From the NCBI RefSeq assembly GCF_001427985.1, contig NZ_LMSA01000001.1, forward strand, positions 625,629 through 689,628: a stretch of DNA of 64,000 nucleotides, in the 5' to 3' direction. Source of the stretch: Knoellia sp. Soil729 (GTDB taxonomy: Bacteria; Actinomycetota; Actinomycetes; Actinomycetales; Dermatophilaceae). Both the position numbers and the translations under genes were made by a program. Under the pieces are notes generated by a model. It made no database searches. It worked only from the letters and a program-made list of their open reading frames with translations, and had not been told where the DNA came from. Positions 10,228 to 18,646 of the stretch are shown piece by piece; positions within the stretch are counted from its first letter, which is position 1, and each line of letters starts with the position of its first letter.

Positions 10228-10736
10228 CCCTCCAGGGCGAACGAGGACAGTGGTCCCCACACTCCGTCGTCGGTCTGGTGGAACAGCTCGAATGACGACA
10301 CCTCGAAGGTGCATCGGAAGTCGGCCAGGCCCTCGAAGGCTTCGTCGAGCTGCTCCTCGCTGAGCTTGTGCGCGACGGTGACATGCGGGTGGTAGTTGAA
10401 GTCCAGGCAGCGCTCGACCGGCCCCCGGCGGACGGCCTTCTCGAGGCGCTCGCACTGCGAGATGCCCGATGACACCTGGACGAAGACGACCGGCGACAGC
10501 GGCCGGAAGGTGCCGGTGCCCGCCAAGGTCATCCGGAACGGCGCCTGGCTCCCGGCGACGACGTCGAGGTGCTCCTCGAAGGCCTCGAGCGACGGCGCGT
10601 CGATCTCGGTCGGCGGCAGCAGGGTGACGTGCGGTGGGATGGCGTGGGCCAAGGGATCACCGAAACGTTCGCGGGCCTGCTGCAGCACCGACCCGTGGGG
10701 TTCGGGGACGGTGATGGCGACGCCGTGAGTGGGCAT
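10224..10736 (-). CDS. 2'-5' RNA ligase family protein (2H phosphoesterase)
   Basis: A 170-residue protein carrying the two HxT motifs of the 2H superfamily, HVTL (in AIPPHVTLLPP) and HVTV (in NYHPHVTVAHK). Members hydrolyse or form 2',5' or cyclic phosphodiester bonds in RNA or nucleotides. I chose ATG 10736 (MPTHGVAITVPEP), which leaves a 10-base gap after trpS; an upstream in-frame ATG would overlap trpS. The three minus-strand genes trpS, this gene and the YihY gene look like one operon. The physiological substrate is unknown. Confidence 0.82.
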   Translation of the reverse strand: MPTHGVAITVPEPHGSVLQQARERFGDPLAHAIPPHVTLLPPTEIDAPSLEAFEEHLDVVAGSQAPFRMTLAGTGTFRPLSPVVFVQVSSGISQCERLEKAVRRGPVERCLDFNYHPHVTVAHKLSEEQLDEAFEGLADFRCTFEVSSFELFHQTDDGVWGPLSSFALEG

Positions 10737-10746
10737 GAGCTCGACC

Positions 10747-11781
10747 CTACCGAGAGGAAGCAGGCAGCAGGCCAACGCGGTCACGCACCCGAGCCATCGT
10801 GGCCTCGGCGACGCCCCGGGCGCGCGCGGCGCCCGAGGCCAGGATCCGGTCGAGCTCCGCCGGGTCGTCGAGCAGCTCGCGCATCCGCCCCTGGAACGGC
10901 TCGACGGCCGCCACGACCACGTCGGCGACCTCCTTCTTGAGGTCGCCGTAGCCGCGCCCCATGAAGGAGCGCTCCAGCTGCTCCACCGGCGTGCCGGAGA
11001 GGATGGAGTGGATGACGAGGAGGTTGGACACGCCGGGCTTGGCGTCTACGTCATAGCGGATCTCGGCCTCGGTGTCGGTCACGGCGGACCGGATGTTCTT
11101 CGCGATCTTGGCCGGGTCCTGCATGAGGTCGATGAGGCCCTTGGGCGAGGAGCCGGTCTTGCTCATCTTCGACGTCGGGTCCTGCAGGTCCATGATCTTG
11201 GCGGCACCCTTGACGATGTAGGGCTCGGGCACGACGAGCGCCTCCCCGAAGCGCGTGTTGAAGCGGCCGGCGAGGTCGCGAGTGATCTCGAGGTGCTGGC
11301 GCTGGTCCTCGCCCACCGGCACGTAGGCCGCGTCATACATGAGGATGTCGGCCGCCATGAGCATCGGATAGGTCAGCAGGCCGACGTTCGCGTTCTGGCC
11401 CTTGGCGGTCTTGTCCTTGAACTGCGTCATGCGGCGCGCCTCGCCATCGGCGGTGAGGCAGTTCATGACCCACCCGAGCTCGGCGTGCTCGGTGACGTGG
11501 CTCTGGCAGAACACGGCCGAGCGCTCCGGGTCCACCCCGCCGGCGATGAACTGCGCCGCCGTCGCGCGGGTACGTGCCCGCAGCACCTCGGGTTCGGTCG
11601 GCACCGTCAGCGCGTGAAGGTCGGCGACGAAGTAGTAGGCATCGAACTCGTCCTGCAGCGTGACCCAGTTGACCAGTGCCCCGAGGTAGTTGCCGAGATG
11701 TAGCGAGTCACTGGTGGGCTGCATCCCGGAAAGGATCCGGGGAGCCGCCTGGGGGGTCTCAGGTGCGGACATGCGCGTCAT
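10747..11781 (-). CDS. trpS: Tryptophanyl-tRNA synthetase
   Basis: A 344-residue class I synthetase: [22 protein letters not shown] carries the HIGH-like HLGN motif, SKMSKTGSS is the KMSKS loop, and [17 protein letters not shown] is typical of bacterial TrpRS. It charges tRNA-Trp. Two ATG codons are possible (11781 and 11772, MSAPETP), and I found no decisive ribosome-binding site for either. The gene is divergent from galK across 31 bases. Confidence 0.95.
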   Translation of the reverse strand: MTRMSAPETPQAAPRILSGMQPTSDSLHLGNYLGALVNWVTLQDEFDAYYFVADLHALTVPTEPEVLRARTRATAAQFIAGGVDPERSAVFCQSHVTEHAELGWVMNCLTADGEARRMTQFKDKTAKGQNANVGLLTYPMLMAADILMYDAAYVPVGEDQRQHLEITRDLAGRFNTRFGEALVVPEPYIVKGAAKIMDLQDPTSKMSKTGSSPKGLIDLMQDPAKIAKNIRSAVTDTEAEIRYDVDAKPGVSNLLVIHSILSGTPVEQLERSFMGRGYGDLKKEVADVVVAAVEPFQGRMRELLDDPAELDRILASGAARARGVAEATMARVRDRVGLLPASSR

Positions 11782-11800
11782 TGTGTCAGGTGCCCGCGCC

Positions 11801-11806
11801 TAGACT
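11801..11806 (+). promoter_or_regulatory. Leaderless -10 box of galK
   Basis: TAGACT followed by 6 bases and the galK GTG at 11813; supports the GTG start. Confidence 0.6.
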
Positions 11807-11812
11807 CGCAGC

Positions 11813-12967
11813 GTGCCGCGCCTCACGAGGACCTTCACCGACCGCTTCAGCCACTCCCCCGAGGGAGTGTGGTCCGCGCCCGGGCGGGTCAACCTCATCG
11901 GTGAGCACACCGACTACAACGGAGGGCTGGCCCTCCCCATCGCGCTCCCCCACCGCACCCGGTGCGCCGCCTCCGCGCGCGACGATGACACCCTGCGCAT
12001 CCACTCCCTCCAGGAGGACTCGTTGGTGGAGGTGCGCATCGACGACGTGGCCGCCGGGCACCCTGGTGGGTGGGCGGCATACGTTGCGGGAGTTCTGTGG
12101 TCGCTGCGCGAGGCGGGGTATGCCGTGCGCGGACTTGATGTCGTCGTCGACGGCCAGGTGCCCCTCGGGGCGGGCCTGTCCAGCTCCGCAGCCCTGGAGT
12201 GTTCGGTCGCCGCCGCGGCCTCGGACCTCTTCGGGCTCGGGCTGCTGGACACCGCCGAGGGTCGTGAGGTGCTGGCCGCCGCATGCCAGAGGGCCGAGAA
12301 CGACATCGCCGGGGCACCGACCGGCGGCATGGACCAGGCCGCCGCCATGCACTGCACACCAGCGCACGCGCTGCGCCTGGACTGCCTCGACGGCTCCACG
12401 CGCCAGGTGCCCTTCGACCTGTCCGCGCATGACCTGGCCCTGCTCGTGACGGACACGCGGGCCAGCCACGCGCTGGCGGACGGTCAGTACGGCGCGCGCC
12501 GCGACGCCTGCGAGAAGGCTGCTGAGATCCTCGGGGTCGAGTTCCTCCGGGAGGTCGACATGGCGTCGCTGGAGGACTCGCTCGCCCGGCTGCCCGACGA
12601 CGTCCTGCGTCGTCGGACGCGTCACGTCGTCACCGAGATCGCTCGCGTCGACGCCGTGGTCGAGGCGCTGCGCGATGGGGACCTCGCCGAGGTGGGGCGG
12701 CTGTTCGTCGCGTCGCACGAGTCGCTGCGGGACGACTACGAGGTGTCGTGCACCGAGCTCGACCTCGTCGTCGACACGGCGATGGCCCATGGCGCCCTGG
12801 GAGCACGGATGACCGGCGGCGGTTTCGGTGGCTCTGCGATGGCGCTCGTGCCGGTCGCGGAGGTCGAGCGGGTGTCCTCCGCCATCGCAGAAGCCTTCGC
12901 GGATGCCAACCTCACGGCGCCAGTGTCGTTCTCGGTCACCGCTGCCGGCCCCGCGCACCGCGACTAA
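11813..12967 (+). CDS. galK: Galactokinase
   Basis: A 384-residue GHMP kinase. The galactokinase signature GRVNLIGEHTDYNGG lies near residues 25-39, the ATP-binding PLGAGLSSSAALE near 117-129, and MTGGGFGGSAMALV forms the third motif. It phosphorylates galactose to galactose-1-phosphate for the Leloir pathway. galE is present at 31402, but no galT is visible in the window. The GTG start is 6 bases from a TAGACT box. Confidence 0.94.
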   Translation: MPRLTRTFTDRFSHSPEGVWSAPGRVNLIGEHTDYNGGLALPIALPHRTRCAASARDDDTLRIHSLQEDSLVEVRIDDVAAGHPGGWAAYVAGVLWSLREAGYAVRGLDVVVDGQVPLGAGLSSSAALECSVAAAASDLFGLGLLDTAEGREVLAAACQRAENDIAGAPTGGMDQAAAMHCTPAHALRLDCLDGSTRQVPFDLSAHDLALLVTDTRASHALADGQYGARRDACEKAAEILGVEFLREVDMASLEDSLARLPDDVLRRRTRHVVTEIARVDAVVEALRDGDLAEVGRLFVASHESLRDDYEVSCTELDLVVDTAMAHGALGARMTGGGFGGSAMALVPVAEVERVSSAIAEAFADANLTAPVSFSVTAAGPAHRD

Positions 12968-12984
12968 CCGAAGCCGGACCAAAG

Positions 12985-13045
12985 CGACTGATTGCTCGTT
13001 CGGCTGTGCGAGCGCAGCGAGTGCGGCGGAACTCGCAATCAGTCG
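12985..13045. terminator. Inverted repeat between galK and xthA, possible bidirectional terminator
   Basis: Two perfect 11-base arms (CGACTGATTGC at 12985-12995 and its complement at 13035-13045) enclose 39 bases that contain smaller GC-rich complementary stretches. The right arm overlaps the xthA stop codon at 13039-13041. There is no T-run, so the terminator role rests on the structure and its position between convergent genes. Confidence 0.45.
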
Positions 13046-13854
13046 GCCTGCAATGCGAGGTCATAGTCGACCGTGAGGGGCGCGTGGTCACTCCAGCGCT
13101 CGGCATAGGTCGCAGCGCGGCCGACCTCCGCTCGCAGGGCGAGCTTGGCCAAGGATGCACTGGCGAAGCGGTAGTCGATGCGCCAGCCGGCGTCGTTGTC
13201 GAAGGCCTTCCCGCGCCACGACCACCACGTGTACGGACCCGGCCCGGGCCCGTGAAGGTCGCGGTGCACGTCGGCATAGCCGTGCTCCCGGATCCAGCGA
13301 TCGAGGTGGGCCTGCTCCTCCGGGAGGAAGCCGGACTTGCCCACGTTGCCCTTCCAGTTCTTCAGGTCATCCGCCGAGTGGCAGATGTTGAGATCACCAG
13401 TAAGGACGGCATATCCGTCGTTCTCGGCGAGCGAGGCCAGGCGGAGGCCGACGGCGTCCAGGAAGCGGAACTTCTCGTCCTGCTTCGCGGTCTTGGCCTC
13501 GCCCGTGTGGACGTAGGTCGAGATCACGGTCACCGGCCCGTCTGACCCTGCGAGGTCGGCCTCGAGCCAGCGGCCGGCATCGGCGAACTCGACCGGCCCG
13601 ACGCAGCTGCTGACGCGCAGGGGCGGCTGGCGAGTGAGGACGGCGACGCCCGCGTGACCCTTGGTGCGGCCCTCGGCGGAGCTCACGTGCCACTCCCCCA
13701 GACCGCCGTCGGCGAGGACCTCACGGAGCTGCTCGTCGCTGGCCCGGACCTCCTGCAGGGCGATGACATCAGCGTTCTGCTCGCCGAGCCAGCGAAGGCC
13801 CCCACGCCGGGCCGCGGCCCGAATTCCGTTGACGTTGGCCGTGATCAGGCGCAT
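13039..13854 (-). CDS. xthA: Exodeoxyribonuclease III
   Basis: A 271-residue EEP-superfamily nuclease: MRLITANVNGIRAAARRGGL, DVIALQEVRA (metal-binding Glu), the GDLNICH motif and WSDHAPL (catalytic His) at the C-terminus. It acts in base-excision repair as an AP endonuclease and 3'-5' exonuclease. It begins 4 bases after the acetyltransferase-like gene on the same strand, suggesting co-transcription, although the functions are unrelated. Confidence 0.93.
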   Translation of the reverse strand: MRLITANVNGIRAAARRGGLRWLGEQNADVIALQEVRASDEQLREVLADGGLGEWHVSSAEGRTKGHAGVAVLTRQPPLRVSSCVGPVEFADAGRWLEADLAGSDGPVTVISTYVHTGEAKTAKQDEKFRFLDAVGLRLASLAENDGYAVLTGDLNICHSADDLKNWKGNVGKSGFLPEEQAHLDRWIREHGYADVHRDLHGPGPGPYTWWSWRGKAFDNDAGWRIDYRFASASLAKLALRAEVGRAATYAERWSDHAPLTVDYDLALQAD

Positions 13855-13858
13855 GCGT

Positions 13859-14533
13859 TCAGTGCCAAGGGGCGGAGTCGAGCGCGCGAGCAGGCACTCC
13901 GGCTACCACGACCCCCGAGGGCACGTCTCGGGTGACGACCGCCCCCGCGCCCACCGTGCTGTCCGAGCCGACCGTCAGGCCTTGGAGCACCGTGGCGTTC
14001 GCACCGATCTGGGTGCCGGCGCCTATCGTGACGTCCCCCGAGACACACGCCTGCGGGTTGAGGCGCACGAAGTCCTCGAGCACACAGTCATGGCCGACCG
14101 TCGCGTTCTGGTCGATGTGGACGTGACGCCCGAGACTGACGTTGGTGTTCAGCCGCGCCCCGGCACAGATGATGGCGCCCTCGCCGAGGATGACGTCCGG
14201 GCTCACCCAAGAAGTGGGGTGGACAAGCGTCGCGAACGTCGCGCCCGCGTCGTCGAGCCGTTGGGTGATTGCTTTGCGGGCGGCTGCGCCACCGATGCCG
14301 AGTGCCACCTGAGTGCCCCGCGGGTTGCGCATGAGGTCGTCGACCGTGCCGAGCAAGGGGATCCCGAGGCGGTCGAGCCGCTCCCGGTTGGTTGCGGTCG
14401 GCGTGTCGTCGACCACGCCTGCCACATCGAACTCTGAACCGGCTGCGCGCAGCTCGCGGACGAGCGCCACGACCTCACGGCCAAATCCGCCGGCCCCCAC
14501 GACGACAACCCCATCAACCGGCCAGTGCCCCAT
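13859..14533 (-). CDS. NeuD/PglD-type sugar O- or N-acetyltransferase
   Basis: A 224-residue protein with an N-terminal Rossmann-like segment (GVVVVGAGGFGREVVALVREL) and a C-terminal left-handed beta-helix of hexapeptide repeats (GEGAIICAGARLNTNVSLGRHVHIDQNATVGHD). The HIDQNATVGHD loop carries the catalytic His of NeuD/PglD-type acetyltransferases. It is a second member of this family beside the one at 20396, lying just outside the polysaccharide operon; substrate unknown. ATG 14533 (MGHWPVDGVVVV) is 7 bases from a TACGCT box, so upstream in-frame ATGs are rejected. Confidence 0.83.
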   Translation of the reverse strand: MGHWPVDGVVVVGAGGFGREVVALVRELRAAGSEFDVAGVVDDTPTATNRERLDRLGIPLLGTVDDLMRNPRGTQVALGIGGAAARKAITQRLDDAGATFATLVHPTSWVSPDVILGEGAIICAGARLNTNVSLGRHVHIDQNATVGHDCVLEDFVRLNPQACVSGDVTIGAGTQIGANATVLQGLTVGSDSTVGAGAVVTRDVPSGVVVAGVPARALDSAPWH

Positions 14534-14540
14534 GCCCGTC

Positions 14541-14619
14541 AGCGTAGCGGCCAGCGAACAGCCCTGATCACCCGCGAATGTTCGACGCATTCGTGCGGCG
14601 CGCATCTCGCGCATAGAGT
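14541..14619. promoter_or_regulatory. Divergent leaderless promoters: acetyltransferase and phosphatase
   Basis: Minus-strand TACGCT (14541-14546) lies 7 bases before the ATG at 14533, and plus-strand TAGAGT (14614-14619) lies 6 bases before the ATG at 14626. Confidence 0.6.
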
Positions 14620-14625
14620 GCAGAC

Positions 14626-15210
14626 ATGCCTGCGGATGCCGACCCCCACGCCGCTTCTGGCCACGTCTTGGTGGTGTGCACAGGCAACGTCTGTCGCTCC
14701 CCCTACATCGAGCGTGTTCTCGCCCACGAGCTGGCCGGGACCGGCATCACCCTCTCGAGTGCGGGGACAGGTGCCCTGGTCGGATCACCCATCGATGCGC
14801 AGTCGGCCAGCCGCTTGGCGGCCGTCGGGGCGGACGCTGACGGCTTCGCAGCCCGACAGGCAAGTCGTGAGATCGTGGCCGAGGCCAACCTCGTCATCGG
14901 GGCAACTCGTGAGCACCTCGGCCCCGTGGTGCAGCTGTACCCGCGGGCCCTGCGCTACGCCTTCGCCCTGCATGACCTGGCTGACCTGCTGGCAGGGGTA
15001 AGCTCCACGGACATCGCAGCCGCACCAGGCGACAACCGCGTCGCCAAGGTCGCCGCGACTGCCATCGCTCAGCGCGGCATCGTCAACCCGCGCCTCCCCG
15101 AGCAGTCGGGGATCGTCGACCCCTACCGCCAGTCAGCGCAGGTTTTCGACCAGATGGTCGACGAGATCGCAACGTCACTTCCGACCATCGCGACGGCGCT
15201 GCGCGGCTGA
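14626..15210 (+). CDS. Low-molecular-weight protein-tyrosine phosphatase
   Basis: A 194-residue cysteine phosphatase with the CX5R loop VCTGNVCRSP (C18 and R24) and the general-acid Asp in IVDPYRQS (D165). Such enzymes (Wzb, CpsB-like) dephosphorylate the tyrosine cluster of the polysaccharide co-polymerase kinase. Its stop lies 20 bases from the convergent Wzc-like kinase gene, a classic pairing. It is somewhat longer than Wzb (about 150 residues) because of an Ala-rich insert before the DPY segment. ATG is fixed by a TAGAGT box 6 bases upstream. Confidence 0.88.
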   Translation: MPADADPHAASGHVLVVCTGNVCRSPYIERVLAHELAGTGITLSSAGTGALVGSPIDAQSASRLAAVGADADGFAARQASREIVAEANLVIGATREHLGPVVQLYPRALRYAFALHDLADLLAGVSSTDIAAAPGDNRVAKVAATAIAQRGIVNPRLPEQSGIVDPYRQSAQVFDQMVDEIATSLPTIATALRG

Positions 15211-15230
15211 CCGACCCCCAGTCGATCGAG

Positions 15231-16709
15231 TCAACTACCGACGAGGTCCTTGCGGAGGGGGGTCGTGTCCTCTTCGCCGCGCCCACGACGCCGTCGACGG
15301 CCATCGGAGGGCTTGCTCGCGGCCTCGGGACGGTATTCGTAGCGGTAGTCGTAGTAGCCACCACGAGCTTGCCGTGGGACCCGGTTGAGGACGATGCCGA
15401 GCACGGTTCCGTTGACGGTCTCGAACGTCTCGAGGGCGTGGTCGAACTGGTCCTTGCTGACGATCCCACTACCAGCGACGATGATTGCCCCGTCAGCGAG
15501 TCGGGTGAGTACCGTCGAGTCGGTGACCGGCAGTACGGGCGCTCCGTCGATGAGCACGTAGTCGAAGCGGTGGCGCAGCTCGTCGAGGACGTTGCGCATC
15601 GACGTCGAGCCCAGGAGCTCGCTCGGATTCGGCGGGGTCGCACCGGCGCCCAGGACGGTCAGCGAGTGTGCACCGAAGGGCTGGAGCACGTCGTCGAGCT
15701 CGTAGCGGCCGATGAGGACGTCCGTGAGTCCGACCGAACCCTCGAGACCGAGGTAGGTCAGCAGTCGGGGGCGGCGGAGGTCACCCTCAACGACGCACAC
15801 GCTCGCGCCGGACTCGGCCATGGCAAGCGCGAGGTTGGCGGTGGTTGTCGACTTACCCTCGCCGGCGATCGACGACGTCACCACGATCACACGAGGATGG
15901 TTCGTGGCATCGACGAACTGCAGGTTCGTCCTCAGCGCACGGAACGACTCGGCCCGACCGGCATGCGGGTCTGCTTGGATGATCAAGGGGTGCTTTTCAG
16001 CGTCCCCATCAAAGGGGATCCCTCCGAGGACGACTGCTTCCGTCAGGGCCTCCACGTCCTCCTTGGTGCGCAGCTTGGTGTCGAGGAGCTGTTTGAGCAC
16101 GGCCGCGCCAAAGCCGAGCAGGAGGCCGAGCACCAACCCCAGAGCGAGGTTGCGGGCGGGGCGAGGACTCACGGGCGAGCCGGCCACGGTCGGCTCTCGA
16201 AGCAAGGTGACCTTGACCGGGCTGTCTGCTTTCGGGCTGATCCGCTCGAGGTCGGCGACAGTCGTGGGAAAGACCTCAGCGATCGCTTGCGCGATGTCGC
16301 GTGCCTTCGTGGGGCTCGGATCCGTGACGGTGACATCAATGAGCACAGTGTCCGGCGGGGTTGTCGCCGACACCTTGCCGGCCAGCGCCCCCGGCGTGTC
16401 AGTCACACCCGCTTTGGCAATGACTGGCTCGAGCAGTTTCGGGGCCTTGAGAAGCAGGCTGTAGGACTTCACGCGCTGCTGGGTGAACGTACTGCCTTGG
16501 GCCAGTTGGCTGCTGTTGGCGGAGTCCGCGGTCGACACGAAGAATTGTGTGCTCGACGTGTACTGGGGGGTCGCCAATAGCGTGAAGACGGCCGACAGCG
16601 CGACAACGCCCAAGGTCACGCCCATAAAGATCCGCCAGCGGCGTCTCAGGATCTGCACATAGGCCATGAGGTCCAAGCGAGCGTTCCTAACATCAAGGGG
16701 GCCGGGCAT
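15231..16709 (-). CDS. Polysaccharide co-polymerase / BY-type tyrosine kinase (Wzc-like fusion)
   Basis: A 492-residue inner-membrane protein. Residues 1-205 form a Wzz domain with helices near 27-47 and 188-204. Residues from about 250 form the kinase: Walker A SSIAGEGKSTTT (279-290), Walker A' VCVVEGDLRRPR (E308, D310) and Walker B YVLIDGAP (D388). The tail holds the tyrosine cluster GGYYDYRYEYR (450-460), the autophosphorylation region, followed by a basic stretch. It sets polymer chain length with the Wzy polymerase. Single-chain fusion is the Wzc arrangement; an E replaces the first D of the usual A' motif. A TAGGGT box lies 12 bases before the ATG. Confidence 0.9.
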   Translation of the reverse strand: MPGPLDVRNARLDLMAYVQILRRRWRIFMGVTLGVVALSAVFTLLATPQYTSSTQFFVSTADSANSSQLAQGSTFTQQRVKSYSLLLKAPKLLEPVIAKAGVTDTPGALAGKVSATTPPDTVLIDVTVTDPSPTKARDIAQAIAEVFPTTVADLERISPKADSPVKVTLLREPTVAGSPVSPRPARNLALGLVLGLLLGFGAAVLKQLLDTKLRTKEDVEALTEAVVLGGIPFDGDAEKHPLIIQADPHAGRAESFRALRTNLQFVDATNHPRVIVVTSSIAGEGKSTTTANLALAMAESGASVCVVEGDLRRPRLLTYLGLEGSVGLTDVLIGRYELDDVLQPFGAHSLTVLGAGATPPNPSELLGSTSMRNVLDELRHRFDYVLIDGAPVLPVTDSTVLTRLADGAIIVAGSGIVSKDQFDHALETFETVNGTVLGIVLNRVPRQARGGYYDYRYEYRPEAASKPSDGRRRRRGRGEEDTTPLRKDLVGS

Positions 16710-16721
16710 CGGGACCCATTA

Positions 16722-16749
16722 ACCCTAGCGGGCCCAGATGAACTAGTCT
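16722..16749. promoter_or_regulatory. Divergent promoters of the Wzc-like gene and the polysaccharide operon
   Basis: Minus-strand TAGGGT (16722-16727) precedes the kinase gene by 12 bases, and plus-strand TAGTCT (16744-16749) precedes the GTG at 16757 by 7 bases. One 47-base gap thus drives both arms of the locus. Confidence 0.6.
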
Positions 16750-16756
16750 CTTCGGC

Positions 16757-18646
16757 GTGCCGGGGGAGCCAGCTCGAGGCCCATTCTCGCGCGCCTCCCC
16801 CATATCGACTCCTGAGAAGGCGATCCTGATCTCCGTGCCGTCCGTCGTCAAGCCGCGTGAATTGGCGGTTCAAGCAGGCTGGGCCCTCGTGGACGCGATC
16901 ATCGTCTTCGGGGCGGCCCTTGCAGCCGCTTGGCTGCGCTTCGACCTCGACGCCATCCAAGCGACCAGCACGAGCATCATCGCCTTCGCCGCCGTTGCGT
17001 CCGTCACGCAGCTCGTCGTGAGCCTCGGGCTCGACGTGCTCTGGCTCGATCACCGCCGTGGTTCGTTCGAGGAGACCGCTCAGGTGGCCCGTGGTGCACT
17101 CATCGTCGGGGTCTTCCTAGCGGCGATGAGGTTCTTCACAGACTGGTTCCCGGTCCCACGCAGCCTTCCTCTCGTCGTGCCACTCGTAGCCCTTGTGGGC
17201 ATGTTCGCCCTGAGGTTCATCGTCCGCTCCTACCGCTGGGGGCGACCGAGCGTCGGCGACAAGGACATCCCAGTCATCGTCTACGGCGCCGGTGAGGGCG
17301 GGCGCCAGCTGCTGCGCGCCCTGGCGCGGGACACCTCCTCCGATGGCCGGTTCATCGCTGTGGCCGTCATCGACGACGACGCCCGCAAGCGGCGCATGCC
17401 GGTCGAGGGGCTCCGGGTGAACGGTGGAAGCAGCCGCCTACCCGACGTCCTCAACCGGACGGGCGCGACGACGCTCGTCGTGGCCATGCCGTCGATCTCC
17501 GCCGATCGGCTTCGTGACATCCGCGGCCTTGCCCGTCAGCACAACCTGCAGCTCTTGGTGCTTCCTCCGGTCGGTCGCCTCCTCGGGCCGCCGAGCGGTG
17601 CTGACCTGCGTCAGCTCAACCTTGAGGATCTCCTCGGTCGCCAGCAAATCACCATGGACGCTGCCTCAATCTCAACCTCCATCACCGGCAAGAGGGTCCT
17701 CGTCACTGGGGCCGGCGGTTCGATCGGCTCTGAACTCGCGCGTCAGATCGCGAAGTTCAGCCCTGCGAAGCTCGTGCTGCTCGATCGCGACGAATCCGCA
17801 CTGCACGGGACCCAAATGAGCCTGACCGGCCGTGCGCTCCTGGACGACGGAACCCTTGCGCTTTGCGACATCCGCGACGTCGACGCGCTGCACCGCCTCT
17901 TCCAGAGGGAGCTGCCCGACGTCGTCTTCCATGCTGCCGCTCTCAAGCACCTCACCTTGCTCGAGCAGTATCCGATGGAGGCTTGGCAGACGAACGTGCT
18001 GGGGACAGCGAACGTTCTCGAGGCTGCGCGATCCGCAGGGTGCCAGATCTTCGTCAACATCTCTACCGATAAAGCTGCCAGCCCCACGTGCGTCCTCGGT
18101 TACAGCAAGCGCCTCGCCGAGCGGCTGACTGCCGAGTACGCCGGCCGCGGTGACGGCACCTACGTCAGCGTTCGATTCGGCAACGTCTTGGGCTCCCGGG
18201 GATCGGTCATCACCGCGTTCACCGCCCAGATCGAGCAGGGGGGACCGGTGACCATCACCCACCCTGACGTCGAACGGTTCTTCATGCTCATCCCCGAAGC
18301 GAGCCAGTTGGTGCTCCAAGCGGCGGCGATCGGCGCGAACGGCGATGTCATGGTCCTCGAGATGGGTCAGCCGGTGAAGATCCTTGACGTCGCACACACA
18401 CTCATCGACCTGTCGGGCAAGTCGGACGTCGACATCGTCTTCACCGGTCTGCGGCAGGGCGAGAAGATGTCCGAGGAGCTCTTCGCCGACGGCGAGACCA
18501 TCCAATCCGCCGGGCACCCCCTGATCAACAAGGTCGAGGTTCCACCAATGACGACAGACGAAGTCTCTCGCGCGCGCCTGACCGAGCCCGAGGATGCGCG
18601 CCGCTTCATGCAAGCCGAGTCGACCGAATCGGCGATGCTTCCGTGA
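16757..18646 (+). CDS. FlaA1/PglF-type UDP-GlcNAc 4,6-dehydratase, membrane-bound
   Basis: A 629-residue protein with about four N-terminal membrane helices (40-160), a first nucleotide-binding fold (VIVYGAGEGGRQ, 174-184) and an SDR dehydratase domain (VLVTGAGGSIGSELARQ, 314-330; NISTDKAASPT, 434-443). The position of the usual catalytic Tyr in YxxxK is Leu447 (LGYSK); membrane-type dehydratases of this class commonly have a non-Tyr residue there. PglF, CapD and WbpM remove water from UDP-GlcNAc to give the 4-keto-6-deoxy sugar. The GTG start is supported by a TAGTCT box 7 bases upstream. The next gene overlaps by 4 bases. Substrate is inferred from family and neighbours. Confidence 0.88.
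   Translation: MPGEPARGPFSRASPISTPEKAILISVPSVVKPRELAVQAGWALVDAIIVFGAALAAAWLRFDLDAIQATSTSIIAFAAVASVTQLVVSLGLDVLWLDHRRGSFEETAQVARGALIVGVFLAAMRFFTDWFPVPRSLPLVVPLVALVGMFALRFIVRSYRWGRPSVGDKDIPVIVYGAGEGGRQLLRALARDTSSDGRFIAVAVIDDDARKRRMPVEGLRVNGGSSRLPDVLNRTGATTLVVAMPSISADRLRDIRGLARQHNLQLLVLPPVGRLLGPPSGADLRQLNLEDLLGRQQITMDAASISTSITGKRVLVTGAGGSIGSELARQIAKFSPAKLVLLDRDESALHGTQMSLTGRALLDDGTLALCDIRDVDALHRLFQRELPDVVFHAAALKHLTLLEQYPMEAWQTNVLGTANVLEAARSAGCQIFVNISTDKAASPTCVLGYSKRLAERLTAEYAGRGDGTYVSVRFGNVLGSRGSVITAFTAQIEQGGPVTITHPDVERFFMLIPEASQLVLQAAAIGANGDVMVLEMGQPVKILDVAHTLIDLSGKSDVDIVFTGLRQGEKMSEELFADGETIQSAGHPLINKVEVPPMTTDEVSRARLTEPEDARRFMQAESTESAMLP

Noticed and set aside
12985-13045. A CRISPR repeat or small RNA between galK and xthA
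   Set aside because: It is a single inverted repeat with no array or spacers, overlapping a stop codon; terminator-like structure is the simpler reading.
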